Part shown: one piece after another, positions 9,215 to 17,324 of the stretch
How the letters are laid out: the number at the start of each line of letters is the position of its first letter
How positions within the stretch are numbered: position 1 is the stretch's first letter
Assembly (NCBI RefSeq): GCF_003863365.1
Contig: NZ_RQXT01000021.1
Location: 44,973-108,972 of the forward strand
Source: Mesorhizobium tamadayense
Lineage (GTDB): Bacteria; Pseudomonadota; Alphaproteobacteria; Rhizobiales; Rhizobiaceae
Direction: 5' to 3'
Length of the DNA stretch: 64,000 nucleotides
Program-made: the position numbers and the translations under genes
Notes under the pieces: model-generated
The model's database searches: none
What the model was told of the DNA's origin: nothing
Seen by the model: the letters and a program-made list of their open reading frames with translations, nothing else

Positions 9215-9891
9215 GCCGCCTGCCTCATTGCTTCGGTGAAGGTCTTCAGGACGTCGTCGAAGACCCCTTCACTTTCGGCAATCGCCTTCGCGTCAGGCTG
9301 ATCTGGGCTGTAGAGTGTCTGGCCGCTTTGCAGGTCCCGATAGGCGACACGGTTGTGCAGCGCATGGTCGGCGATCGGCGTGCCGTTCGCCTGAATAATT
9401 GCGCGCAGTTCGCTCAAGGCTCTCGCCTTCGCATCGATGATGGTCTGTTTTGTCAGGACAAACACGGCTGGCAGCGGCCGCCCGCGTGTTTCGACCGCGA
9501 GCGGAATGTAGTGATCGGTGATCTGGATTGCGGCGGTCACATCGTCGAGCGCGAAGAAGATTGGCACCACGACGATATCGGAAGCAAATAGCCCGGCCAT
9601 GAGATTGTCGTTCGTGGTGCCTTCGGTGTCGATCAGCACCACGCTACGGTCGCCATTGTGCAGCTCTGCCGCCTCCAGGATCTCGCGCGGCGTCGTGGCG
9701 CTGACCAGCTGGAGTGTCTCGGGACGATTGCCGGCCTCCTTGAGCATCTGAGCCCACCGGCTCATGTTCTGGCGAACGTCGCCGTCGATGAGTGTCACCG
9801 CGTAGCCGCGCTTAAGGGCGACGGATGCCAGCGCGCGCAGCAGGGTCGATTTGCCAGTGCCACCTTTGGCGATAGCGGCAGATATGATCAT
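9211..9891 (-). CDS. ParA/VirC1-like ATPase
   Basis: Walker-type ATPase of 226 residues in the ParA/MinD superfamily. The deviant Walker A is KGGTGKSTLLRAL (about residues 8-20), with VTLIDGDVRQNMSRW and SVVLIDTEGTTND as the following switch and Walker B regions. It may position the relaxosome or the replicon, as VirC1 does in Agrobacterium. The ATG at 9891 was chosen because the domain begins there (MIISAAIAKGG) and AAGG precedes it; a longer in-frame ORF reaching 10089 has no support. The shared box at 9960-9975 lies 70 bases upstream. Confidence 0.88.
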   Translation of the reverse strand: MIISAAIAKGGTGKSTLLRALASVALKRGYAVTLIDGDVRQNMSRWAQMLKEAGNRPETLQLVSATTPREILEAAELHNGDRSVVLIDTEGTTNDNLMAGLFASDIVVVPIFFALDDVTAAIQITDHYIPLAVETRGRPLPAVFVLTKQTIIDAKARALSELRAIIQANGTPIADHALHNRVAYRDLQSGQTLYSPDQPDAKAIAESEGVFDDVLKTFTEAMRQAA

Positions 9892-9959
9892 AGCTCGGGG
9901 GACCTTCGATGAACCGCTTTTGTGCCAACCGCCTGCCCGGCAATTGTCATAACTGAACC

Positions 9960-9975
9960 CAAAGTGTAGTGTCAA
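9960..9975 (-). promoter_or_regulatory. Shared 16-base box, copy 1 (upstream of ParA/VirC1-like gene)
   Basis: Read on the minus strand this is TTGACACTACACTTTG. It matches the box at 13921-13936 at 14 of 16 positions and resembles the one at 12255-12270. It starts like a -35 element (TTGACA) but could equally be an operator. Confidence 0.5.
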
Positions 9976-10005
9976 TTTATGAGCGATCATCCGGACAGGA
10001 CAGTG

Positions 10006-10179
10006 ATGTTCAGGGCAGCTTTGGCCGAGATCTCGACGCGCGACGGCTGCGAGGCCGCGCTTGATGCGGCAGCCGCCACGCTGGCGCATTACAGCGCACT
10101 CGCCTCCGTCGGCATGATGCGCCAGCGCGAGCTGATCTTGATGGTGCCGAACAGTAAGGTGTGCGGAAAAGATGATTAG
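10006..10179 (+). CDS. Small hypothetical protein
   Basis: Protein of 57 residues, mostly alpha-helical in appearance (ISTRDGCEAALDAAAATLAH). The ATG at 10006 is preferred over one at 9979 because AGGA precedes it; the earlier ATG directly abuts the shared box. It overlaps the next gene by eight bases, which supports it being translated. I do not recognise the family. Confidence 0.5.
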   Translation: MFRAALAEISTRDGCEAALDAAAATLAHYSALASVGMMRQRELILMVPNSKVCGKDD

Positions 10180-10618
10180 GGCGGTATTGGTGGCCGTAGC
10201 GGCGGCGGCGAGCCTCGGCGCCGCCGCGCCAGGTGATCAGTCCAAGGTGACCGGCAATCCGATGTGGCCCGCGGGACTGCGATGGGATTGCGCCACGGCA
10301 GCAAAAATCGTGTGTGAACGCGACGGCTCCTGCAAGGTCGCAAAAGGGGATGCTTCATTCCTGCTCAACTACGACAACAACAATATCGAGTTTGCGAGCG
10401 GCGATGTCCGCATCAAGCGGCATTATCAGCAAACGGTGCAGGCAAGCCCTCTCCAAAGCGAGGTCAAGGTGGAGCTTGCCGACAACCGCGTCATCTGGCT
10501 GACGGCGGTGGACGCCAGTCGCACCTATTCCGACGCCTGGGTGGGTGCCCTCACTGAATTGAAGGGTGGCGCCGTCCTTTTGGAATCCCAAGGCGTCTAT
10601 TGCACCCCACACAAGTGA
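10172..10618 (+). CDS. Putative secreted protein of unknown function
   Basis: Protein of 148 residues with a likely signal peptide (residues 1-20, alanine-rich, cleavage near AAAPGD). The mature part has three cysteines (two in ATAAKIVCERDGSCK, one near the end in GVYCTPHK) and alternating strands, so a small disulfide-containing periplasmic beta-protein is plausible. It overlaps the 57-residue gene by eight bases. No family recognised. Confidence 0.65.
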   Translation: MIRAVLVAVAAAASLGAAAPGDQSKVTGNPMWPAGLRWDCATAAKIVCERDGSCKVAKGDASFLLNYDNNNIEFASGDVRIKRHYQQTVQASPLQSEVKVELADNRVIWLTAVDASRTYSDAWVGALTELKGGAVLLESQGVYCTPHK

Positions 10619-10906
10619 GCGCCGCGAGCCGGACCCGCGCCAGGCGGACGGCTTCTGTAGAGCCGGAACCGCCAGCGGCCCGTTATCTCCGGCCTCCGCC
10701 GTCCCTACGGCGCTATTTGAGGCGCGCTCCGGCTCCGGCTCTTTGGGCATGAGAATTGCGGCGACACAAAAGAAGATCCTTCGATGGACCCGATTGCGGG
10801 TCGAAGGGTTTGGTGCCACCAGCGGCGATCACTGCAGGAAGGGTTTCGAGGGGGTTGCTGATCGACCCGGGAACTGAGCCGAAACCAGACGTTGGCATGC
10901 AGGCGA

Positions 10907-11278
10907 TCATTGAAGCTGCATCGCTTGCCAGCCATCCGGTCCCCTGGAGAATGCGACCAGGCCATCACCTTCGCCTTTCCAGGAAGTGCGAAGCTTGTAC
11001 TTCACGGCGCATTGCACGCCGGGTCCCATGATGTTCTTCGAGCACTCTCCGATGCGCAACGTCGCTTGATCAGTATTTTTCGCTCGCCGGAAAGCGTCCA
11101 AAGCCTCGGCCGGCGATGGAATCTCAAGGCCGGCCGCGGCCAGTTTCGCACACAGTGCCGGCTCGGACGCAATCGCCGCGGAGAACTGGCCTTGAGTCGC
11201 ATAGAATGCGAGCGTGCCGCCTATGCCGACCAATGTTCCGGATGCCGCCGCCATGATAAGGGCCCCCGCATTGAACAT
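10907..11278 (-). CDS. Hypothetical membrane-anchored or secreted protein
   Basis: Protein of 123 residues with one N-terminal hydrophobic segment (about residues 5-28, including MAAASGTLVGIGGTLAFYAT). It contains three cysteines, including GECSKNIMGPGVQCAVKYK. The start is two bases after the ssb stop, so the two are cotranscribed. The stretch 10619-10906 between this gene and the previous one holds no supported gene. Function unknown; the company of SSB and a TrbM-like gene suggests a conjugation accessory role. Confidence 0.6.
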   Translation of the reverse strand: MFNAGALIMAAASGTLVGIGGTLAFYATQGQFSAAIASEPALCAKLAAAGLEIPSPAEALDAFRRAKNTDQATLRIGECSKNIMGPGVQCAVKYKLRTSWKGEGDGLVAFSRGPDGWQAMQLQ

Positions 11279-11280
11279 GT

Positions 11281-11595
11281 TTACGGCTTCGGAAAAACGT
11301 TGAACGTCGACGCGATAAGGTCCGTCGTATAGACGGTTTCGCCGTTGCGTTTGAAAGAGTTGTTGCTGATGCGGCCTTCGACCAAGACGACATCGCCGGG
11401 CTTTGCGTTCTCCGCCACCCAGGCGGCTTGCTTCTCCTCCAGGACCGTCACCTGGACCCAATCAGTGGCTTCCTTGACATGGCCTTGTTCGTCACGCCAA
11501 TTGCGATTGGTGGCAATGTTGACCCTGGTGCTTTTGTCGAAGGGCGCTACCGACCCGACATTGCCATGAATGGTGAACCTGTTGACGCTTTTCAT
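11281..11595 (-). CDS. ssb: Single-stranded DNA-binding protein, short plasmid type
   Basis: OB-fold protein of 104 residues that would coat single-stranded DNA during transfer or replication. Seen: NRFTIHGNVGSV at the N-terminus, STRVNIATNRNWRDEQG, the core WVQVTVLEEKQAAWVAE and GDVVLVEGRISNNSF. It stops at FNVFPKP and lacks the acidic DDDIPF-like tip that chromosomal SSBs use to recruit partners, so it probably protects DNA without recruiting the host repair machinery. The ATG at 11595 has GGGAG upstream. It lies between the TrbM-like gene and a small membrane-protein gene on the same strand. Confidence 0.88.
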   Translation of the reverse strand: MKSVNRFTIHGNVGSVAPFDKSTRVNIATNRNWRDEQGHVKEATDWVQVTVLEEKQAAWVAENAKPGDVVLVEGRISNNSFKRNGETVYTTDLIASTFNVFPKP

Positions 11596-11650
11596 CGGGG
11601 TAACTCCCTCATTTCGTGCAACTAATTTAGCCAGCCGGAGTGACTCGAGC

Positions 11651-12226
11651 TTACGGTCTGCTAAGGTTGAACCAGGTGCGCTGCCGCAGCCCGTTCGCGT
11701 CGTCGTAGTCGATGTAGTAAGGCTTCGCGCGGCGCGGGCGTTGAATGTCGTAATAGGTGGTCGTTCGATCGTTATGTGCTCCGCTGGAGACATGAGTAAG
11801 CTGGACCGGCACGGTGCGGTCGCCGAGCTGAATGGTTTCCGTCGGACTTCCGTCGGCCTGACCGTGCCGCGCTCCAAAGCTGGCAGGCTGACCGAGATTG
11901 CCGGCCGCGATTCGGCACATGCTGGCTTGGCCTTGTCCCGGCCGGTCGCTGGCCGGCGCGTAAGGCGTCCACCCCTGCGGGCACGCCTCGTACGGGTCGT
12001 AGCCGGCGCCGGACGAATTGGTCTGCGGGCAAGTCGGCCACGAAAACCCGGGCAAGCCCATGGCGTCGATCAGCCGATCTATCGGCGGATGACAAGAGGG
12101 CGTGCCCTGCCAGTCACCAGACAGACAAAGCAGGACCTGACACCCCCACTCGGATGCCAATGTTTGGGACGGAACAGATGCGGTGCCCGCGATAGCGGCA
12201 GCGCCCACAACGAGACATTTGAGCAT
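11651..12226 (-). CDS. TrbM-like conjugation protein, exported
   Basis: Protein of 191 residues with a signal peptide (about 1-24, ending TLASEW) and the pattern CQVLLCLSGDW..CHPPIDRLI, which matches my memory of the TrbM family of periplasmic conjugation proteins. The mature part has further cysteines (WPTCP, EACP) and a Tyr-rich C-terminus (PYYIDYDD). It heads a leftward run with ssb. AGAGGAAAAGAG precedes the ATG at 12226. The assignment rests on the CxxxxC region only. Confidence 0.55.
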   Translation of the reverse strand: MLKCLVVGAAAIAGTASVPSQTLASEWGCQVLLCLSGDWQGTPSCHPPIDRLIDAMGLPGFSWPTCPQTNSSGAGYDPYEACPQGWTPYAPASDRPGQGQASMCRIAAGNLGQPASFGARHGQADGSPTETIQLGDRTVPVQLTHVSSGAHNDRTTTYYDIQRPRRAKPYYIDYDDANGLRQRTWFNLSRP

Positions 12227-12254
12227 GGTGATGGCTCTTTTCCTCTGAGAGTTT

Positions 12255-12270
12255 TTGACACTTTACTATG
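12255..12270 (+). promoter_or_regulatory. Shared 16-base box, copy 2 (between TrbM-like and HTH genes)
   Basis: TTGACACTTTACTATG on the plus strand. It differs by one base from copy 3 (13921-13936). It lies between the divergent TrbM-like and HTH genes, 60 bases before the HTH start and 29 bases from the other start, so it could control both. Confidence 0.5.
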
Positions 12271-12329
12271 GTTTTTGGCCCGGGAAAAGGGCAGACCGAA
12301 CAGGCGGGTTCGTGCGAATACATAGATTC

Positions 12330-12887
12330 ATGCTGCCAAACGAAGCGGGCGAGGTGAACAACCCGCTTCGGGACAATATCGCGTGGTTCCTCGAAGCCGA
12401 GCGCGAGAAGCGAGAGCTTCTCCATCAACACATGGCGGAACTGTTCAAGACGTCGCCGGGTCAAGGGCTGGCATACCGTACCTACATTCGCACCATGAGA
12501 AAACAAAACAACGTGACATTGCGCACGGTCGAACAGATGGCCCGGGCGCTCGAGGTGTCGATCGCGACAATTCTGGTCGGCGGCGCCAAGCTGCAACCCT
12601 GGGCGCACGAGCTCACCGAAAAATCGATCCGCGCGCGCCTTGCCGACATCATCAACAGCGAGCGTGAGCGCCGCAATCTGCTCCGCTATCAAATGGCGGA
12701 GCTACTGGGCGTCTCGGAGATCACTTTCACAAAGCTTGAGCGCGCGGCTGGCAATATCAGTGTCGATACGATCGCCGCCGTCGGAGATGCGCTCGGTCGC
12801 GATCCGGCAACCTTCCTGTTTCGGAAACGCCGACAGCCAGCGCCAACCGGCTTGAACAGGCGCGGCCGATCGCCAAGGCTGCGTTAA
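12330..12887 (+). CDS. Double helix-turn-helix (XRE-like) regulator
   Basis: Protein of about 185 residues with two Cro/CI-type regions. The first is around residues 55-85 (MRKQNNVTLRTVEQMARAL), preceded by a helical region. The second is complete, near 115-155 (RRNLLRYQMAELLGVSEITF and TKLERAAGNISVDTIAAVG). The two halves are similar to each other, so an internal duplication is likely. The start at 12330 is uncertain, as earlier in-frame starts exist from 12255. It probably regulates the transfer genes, given the box just upstream. Confidence 0.7.
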   Translation: MLPNEAGEVNNPLRDNIAWFLEAEREKRELLHQHMAELFKTSPGQGLAYRTYIRTMRKQNNVTLRTVEQMARALEVSIATILVGGAKLQPWAHELTEKSIRARLADIINSERERRNLLRYQMAELLGVSEITFTKLERAAGNISVDTIAAVGDALGRDPATFLFRKRRQPAPTGLNRRGRSPRLR

Positions 12888-12946
12888 AAACAGCCTCGTG
12901 CAGCCTTTTGGGGGTTCCGCGGCAAGCGGTTTTGGCGGCTAACGCG

Positions 12947-13696
12947 TCAGCCGGTCGGCGATGCGTGGCTGGGGAATGGCTTCAACCCGTCCGGGGGCCA
13001 GTCGGATCGGCTGTTAAACGGTCTTTTGCTCTGTTTATTGCGGGAGCTTCCTGTGGACGCCGCTTTTTTGAAGGCAGTCGGATAAAATTTAAGGCCGAGA
13101 TTGGGCCGAAATTTCGCAATCCAGGCGATCTGACGCCGATGCACGACGACAATGTGATTGGTGAGGTTCCTGGCTCGCCATTGCCTACGCTCGGTGACGC
13201 GCAGCAGACCGAGCCTGCTTGCTTTGCGCAGCGCATTGCGAACCGTGGTCGCCCCGACGCCGGCGCGATCACCGATTTCTTTTACGGATCGGTCGCATCT
13301 GCCATGCTGCCGGCAGTCAGACATAACAATGTAAAGCGCCGCGCTCTCCCCTTCGGTGAACGCGCCGGCGAACTCGGGCCGGACAGCCTGCATGCGGGCG
13401 AGACGCCGCTTGCGCCCCCACCGCAAAGGATCTCGCTGGCCGTGGGCAGCCTCGCGGCGGCTACGCTCGCTGCGCGAGCGTTGCGGATAACAGGAACGAG
13501 GCAGCACATAGCTGCCCTTGCGGTCCTTCCTGACGTCGGCGCGCTGTCGGTCAGCCTTCACGCAAAGCCGCTCCGCATCGTCCTCCCCCAGCGATTCCTC
13601 GCCGTAGAGCTTCCATATCTGCCGGCAAAAATCGTCCAGCTCGGCCAATGACCGAATGTTCGTGAGCCATAGGCTCAACGTTGAATAGAGATCCAT
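12947..13696 (-). CDS. Winged-helix DNA-binding protein, possibly replication-related
   Basis: Protein of 249 residues with a central helix-turn-helix (SVKEIGDRAGVGATTVRNAL, about 137-156, then SRLGLLRVTERR as a wing). The N-terminal 100 residues are rich in Arg and acidic residues; the C-terminus is basic. AGAGGAAAGAA precedes the ATG. Its leader is about 220 bases long and is faced by a candidate antisense RNA with a terminator, an arrangement used by plasmid replication initiators. I do not recognise it as RepC, so the replication role is a hypothesis; a plain regulator is equally possible. Confidence 0.6.
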   Translation of the reverse strand: MDLYSTLSLWLTNIRSLAELDDFCRQIWKLYGEESLGEDDAERLCVKADRQRADVRKDRKGSYVLPRSCYPQRSRSERSRREAAHGQRDPLRWGRKRRLARMQAVRPEFAGAFTEGESAALYIVMSDCRQHGRCDRSVKEIGDRAGVGATTVRNALRKASRLGLLRVTERRQWRARNLTNHIVVVHRRQIAWIAKFRPNLGLKFYPTAFKKAASTGSSRNKQSKRPFNSRSDWPPDGLKPFPSHASPTG

Positions 13697-13769
13697 TTCT
13701 TTCCTCTCGCCAGGCCGTGCAAAGCCGTGGCGCGGAAGCGCAATTTCTCTTGCAATGCCGGGAAGGACG

Positions 13770-13867
13770 GGCTACGGTCTCACATAAATCTTCGGGCGAG
13801 ATCAGGAGCGCCAACTCCTGTAGCCTATTCCCTGGAAAAGCCGGCCTCCGCGCCGGTTTTTTTGTGC
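13770..13867 (+). ncRNA. Candidate small antisense RNA with intrinsic terminator
   Basis: GGCTAC (13770-13775) pairs with GTAGCC (13820-13825), and between them CAGGAG (13803) pairs with CTCCTG (13815). The run then reaches a terminator, CCGGC-N6-GCCGG with A-tract and T-tract arms (about 13836-13863). On the minus strand the same hairpin ends in CTTTT, so it could also attenuate the leader of the gene at 13696. No promoter could be fixed. The rest of 13697-14222 holds only the box at 13921 and no supported gene. Confidence 0.4.
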
Positions 13868-13920
13868 TCGATTGTTCCCTCCGTTCAGACTCACCTGGCA
13901 TGATTGCAAGGCAAGTTATG

Positions 13921-13936
13921 CAAAGTAAAGTGTCAA
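13921..13936 (-). promoter_or_regulatory. Shared 16-base box, copy 3 (upstream of winged-helix gene)
   Basis: Read on the minus strand this is TTGACACTTTACTTTG, preceded by AAAT. It is 225 bases upstream of the ATG at 13696. If it is a promoter element it creates the long leader opposite the candidate RNA. Confidence 0.5.
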
Positions 13937-14222
13937 ATTTGCCCTTAAAGCTTGCTGGCTGACTTGCTCCTCCTGAGACCCGGCGATGGCATTTGCCCTG
14001 TTCGTGCAATTGTTCAGGCCTGCGGCCTGAAATCGGAAATGTCTTTGGCTTCCTCGTGGCCGTTTGCCAGGCCTACAGAAGGAGCCGCGTTTAAGCGGTC
14101 CCTTCGCAAGAGCACTGCAAACAGATCGGCCACCCGATCCATCACAGGGATGAATCGATCAGCGCCCAGTGATTCAAACCTATCATTGGACGCCGGATTC
14201 GGGCTGCGCGATTCTGTCCGTC

Positions 14223-14501
14223 ATGAACGCGCAGCACTATCGGCTCCACATCGAACGGCGTGACCCGGACCTCAACATGGCCCGGTTCTACGCGCTGTCG
14301 ATCGAGGCGACGCTGTTCGGACAAACCTGCGTTGTCCGCCGATGGGGACGGATCGGAACTCGCGGCCGCACCGTCCAGCATTCCTTCGACAACGAGGGTG
14401 AGGCAGTAGGGTTCTTCCTTGCATTGTTGCGCGCCAAGAAGCTGCGGGGTTATCGGCCAAGATCCGCCGCTCGACATGCCGAAGCGACCCCGTCTGCTTG
14501 A
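14223..14501 (+). CDS. WGR-domain protein
   Basis: Small protein of 92 residues that is almost entirely a WGR domain: YRLHIERRDPDLNMARFY, then the signature VVRRWGRIGTRG and EGEAVGFFLALLRAKKLRGY. WGR domains occur in PARPs and in stand-alone bacterial proteins and are thought to bind nucleic acids. The start at 14223 was chosen because the domain begins there, although no strong ribosome site is visible. It converges on the DUF736 gene, 22 bases away. Confidence 0.85.
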   Translation: MNAQHYRLHIERRDPDLNMARFYALSIEATLFGQTCVVRRWGRIGTRGRTVQHSFDNEGEAVGFFLALLRAKKLRGYRPRSAARHAEATPSA

Positions 14502-14523
14502 CGGGGCCGCTTGCCAAGGCCGG

Positions 14524-14835
14524 TCAGTCGCGGTTCGGGCGGGACCAGATGAGCTGGAAGCCTTCCTGCCCGTCCACCTCGATCAGGGTGGCGTAGATCG
14601 GGGCCGGGAAGCTCGGATCGTCCAGCTTGACCGAGAGGTAGTCGCGCTCGGTTTCCTTGGCGGTCTTCTGCCAGGCGGCGCCCAGTTCCACAGCTGCAGA
14701 GTAGATGCGGAAGTGCGGGCCCTTGTCGGAGGGGGTCTCGACCCGCTCGATGCGCGCCTTGACGTTGAGGTTGAGGGTCTTGATCGTGCCGGTGAAGCCG
14801 TTGGCGGTGCTGGTGAAGGTTCCGATGGTGGCCAT
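14524..14835 (-). CDS. DUF736 protein, copy 1
   Basis: Protein of 103 residues covering the whole DUF736 family, common on conjugative elements of Alphaproteobacteria; function unknown. Seen: MATIGTFTSTANGFTGTIKT at the start, then ISOLATED core pieces GPHFRIYSAAVELGAAW and FPAPIYATLIEV. GGAAAGGAAC lies eight bases before the ATG at 14835. It is about 80% identical at DNA level, by eye, to copy 2 at 35531-35842. Both share an upstream inverted repeat and are followed at the same spacing by an ardC gene, which is broken here and intact there. Confidence 0.9.
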   Translation of the reverse strand: MATIGTFTSTANGFTGTIKTLNLNVKARIERVETPSDKGPHFRIYSAAVELGAAWQKTAKETERDYLSVKLDDPSFPAPIYATLIEVDGQEGFQLIWSRPNRD

Positions 14836-15695
14836 GATGAAGTTCCTTTCCTTCTGGTTTCGGGCCGCGCCCTTCGCGGCCTCGATGGCAGTCGACAGAC
14901 CGGAGACGATCGGACCGCACCCCCCGAGTCCCCGTTGCGCTCGCGCAATGGGGTGGTCTTTGGGGCCGGAATGCAATGGAGGGCGGCCTGGAGCAGCTTT
15001 CTTGGGTCGCGAGGAATGGCGGCGCCTCGGGCCCCCACTCGGCAGCCGAGTGGGGTGGGGTCCGGCAGGGGAAGAAAGTTGCGGATGGCCGTTGCGGGAG
15101 AACGATCGAGGCGCAGCCGGTTTCCGGTCAGACATGCCTCATCGAGCCGCAGAGGGGCTGGCCTGTGCCGGAAGGAACGAGCTGGCCCACGTATCGGTAT
15201 TCGGCACCGATGGTATCGCTGGTGCAAAAGCCTGACGCAGTTACCGCTGTCAGGATACGCCGTTGCCGGTGAACGCCGCCTCGACGAAGCCCGGCAACTC
15301 CATTTTCCGACGACCGTGGAAATGATCGATCAGGTCCGGAAGTATCGTGAGATCCCCTGGCCGAACGTTGTCGTCAACCTAGGGCGCTCCGTTGTTCAGA
15401 GGCTCGCATGCCGTTCGTTCGAGATGGCGGCAAGGACCCTTTGCACCTCCTAGTCGCACGCATTTGCAACATCAGACCCAATCACGAACCCAGACAAGCG
15501 GACGGGACGCTTTCGAAAGGAAATGCTGGCTCGGTTTGAGGCTGTCCGACCCCGCACATGCCCTCGCATTCGTTCGTCCGGAGGTCGAGCCGGCCATGAT
15601 CTGCAGCGTCGACAGATTCGGAGCATCGAGCGGCACTGCCGAGCGATACAGACAGGGGAAGGCACGTGGCCTTCCCCTTCGAAGATGCCTGGACA
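14836..15695. other. Non-coding spacer with conserved hairpin (14930-14953)
   Basis: No gene is supported in these 860 bases. CCCCGTTGCGC (14930) faces GCGCAATGGGG (14943), an inverted repeat with the counterpart at 35935-35958 upstream of the second DUF736 gene. Similarity to the second module continues for 200 bases or more (GGCAGGGGAAGAAAGT near 15067 and near 36038). This is therefore the leader and spacer of a duplicated module, not unrelated DNA. Confidence 0.6.
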
Positions 15696-15830
15696 CTAAG
15701 CGGCCTCGCGTTCTTCGGCGGCCGTCGGCTGAAGACCGTGAAGGAAGGCGACGGCGCGCTGCGTGGTCCGGGCGTGGCTCGAGCTCCGGCACGATACCAA
15801 GATCGGCGCAGAGGAAGCAGCTTCCGAGCA
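15696..15830 (-). pseudogene. ardC 3' remnant
   Basis: Two pieces of the ArdC C-terminus survive in different frames. CFLCADLGIVPELEPRPDHA (about 15765-15827) corresponds to CFLAADLGIVPEFEPRPDHA of the intact copy at 36550. FLHGLQPTAAEEREAA followed by a TAG (15696-15746) corresponds to YLHDLQPNATHSAEAA at its end. The part between them and the whole catalytic domain are lost. This is direct evidence that the DUF736-ardC module is present twice. Confidence 0.75.
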
Positions 15831-15994
15831 ACGATGGGGTGGTCATGGGCCGCAGCGGCAGCGAAGGACGGCGCAGCTGTTGCGCTGACTGCCTGGCTCC
15901 GCCAGGACCACGGGGCAGGACGGGGCCGCGAACGGTCGCCAGAAAGAGAATGGCGGCGCTGGGCGCCGCCTGGATGCGTGGGGAGAATGTCGGT

Positions 15995-16180
15995 TCAATG
16001 AACCGACCGGCCGCCGCTATAGGGATCGTATTCGAAGAGGATGTCGACGTCGGCGCCATCGAGCTCGTCGGCCGGCAAGATGCCGAATTCGTCGTCGACC
16101 TGGAAGAGGATGACGGGGGCCATGAGGGTGCGGGCGAGTGACCAGGCGGCCTTCTGGGCGAGAATGAGATCGTGGGACAT
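15995..16180 (-). CDS. Small hypothetical protein
   Basis: Protein of 61 residues, acidic in its second half (VDDEFGILPADELDGADVDI, then LFEYDPYSGG). The ATG at 16180 has GGAG six bases upstream, which decides it over an upstream in-frame start. It sits upstream of the ardC remnant on the same strand, so it may belong to the module. No function known. Confidence 0.6.
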   Translation of the reverse strand: MSHDLILAQKAAWSLARTLMAPVILFQVDDEFGILPADELDGADVDILFEYDPYSGGRSVH

Positions 16181-16442
16181 CTGAGGCTCCATCTTGGAGC
16201 GGGCCAATTCCCGCTCGATGGCTCCGTCAGTGTGCGGAGGCGGGCGCGATCACCCGAAGGCGTCAGCCGAGCGGCCGCAGCTTGCTAGCGGACCCCTTGC
16301 GGGTTGAGCGTGGAAGATCCGCAGCCGCACCAGGAAAGCCATCACGAGAGAGAGCGGGATTGGTCGCGGCAGCACGGAGACAACCGCGTCCGATCGGCTT
16401 CCTTGAGGCCAAACGAAGAGCGGCCGCGACGCTCGTTCTGTT

Positions 16443-17276
16443 TCAGCAAAGCGTCTCGCACGCCACGCCGTCGCCGTCTCGATCAAGCTTCCGGCCCCAC
16501 GAGCAGTTGTGCAGATACCACTGTGCTTCGTCGCACGAGCTGATCTGAGAACAGTAGCGGCGCGGCTCGCACGAATAGCTGCCGCTTTGCGCGACCACCT
16601 TGCGGCTGACGACGCCGAGCGGCTGGCTCGACGGCGCTGCATCGTCGGCATGCGAGGCGCGCCAGTCCCAGGGTGCCTGGAAGTTGCCGACCCACAGTCC
16701 GACCTTCGCCGCTTCTGCTTCCGCCTGTTGTGCCGCGTAGGCGCCATGGCTGTAGCGGGGCCAATCAAGCGCCTGGCCGTGCTCGACCATCCAGGCGGCC
16801 ACATTGGCGCCGTCGGCGCGTTGGCAATTGCCGACGAAGCGGTGATAGCGATCCCATGTCACGAAGGTGCACTGCACCGGCTTCGACGCGGCCAGGAAGG
16901 CATCCAGCGCTTCGGCCGATCGCCGGCCGCAGGGATACTCGAACCCCTTGGCGTCGTCGCAGTATTGGCGGCTCTCCGGCGCGTCGATGCCGTTGAAGCG
17001 GATGCGCTGTCCGTGAACCTCTATCGTGTCGCCGTCGATGACGGATGCGACGCCCGTGATCGGTTGCGGCTTGGGACCTATCAAGTTCTGTAGATTGATT
17101 GCGGGCAAGCTGTCGCTGTGCTGCATGGCGGCCTGTGCAGCCAAGGCAGCGGCCGCCGCGACAGTCACGAAAATCAGACGCCGTGGCACGCTCGCCCACC
17201 GCAGGGCGCGCGAGCGCCTCGCGCCGGCGCGCTTGCGCCATTGATCAGACCGATTGTCGTGACGAGACCTGTCCAA
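16443..17276 (-). CDS. Exported thermonuclease (SNase) with Excalibur motif
   Basis: Protein of 277 residues that would hydrolyse DNA or RNA outside the cytoplasm. A basic N-terminus and a hydrophobic segment (about 33-50, FVTVAAAAALAAQAA) give export or membrane anchoring. The staphylococcal-nuclease domain follows (about 72-200), with VIDGDTIEVHGQRIRFNGID and the Arg/Glu region DAPESRQYCDD. The C-terminus ends in an Excalibur calcium-binding motif, DRDGDGVACETLC. The start is TTG at 17276 behind GGGGGAAAGGG, so it is less certain than the domain. Nucleases of this type are frequent on rhizobial conjugative elements. Confidence 0.88.
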   Translation of the reverse strand: MDRSRHDNRSDQWRKRAGARRSRALRWASVPRRLIFVTVAAAAALAAQAAMQHSDSLPAINLQNLIGPKPQPITGVASVIDGDTIEVHGQRIRFNGIDAPESRQYCDDAKGFEYPCGRRSAEALDAFLAASKPVQCTFVTWDRYHRFVGNCQRADGANVAAWMVEHGQALDWPRYSHGAYAAQQAEAEAAKVGLWVGNFQAPWDWRASHADDAAPSSQPLGVVSRKVVAQSGSYSCEPRRYCSQISSCDEAQWYLHNCSWGRKLDRDGDGVACETLC

Positions 17277-17324
17277 GCCCTTTCCCCCGCCAGGGAAGAT
17301 GCTCTCAAATAGGATCGAAGTCCA

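Noticed and set aside
12114..12692. Long minus-strand ORFs opposite the HTH gene and others of this kind in high-GC DNA
   Set aside because: They are frame shadows of well-supported genes with no motif or ribosome site.
13986..14010. A second SOS box: GTTC..GTTC near 13990
   Set aside because: The spacer is eight bases, not seven, and no gene starts at a suitable distance.
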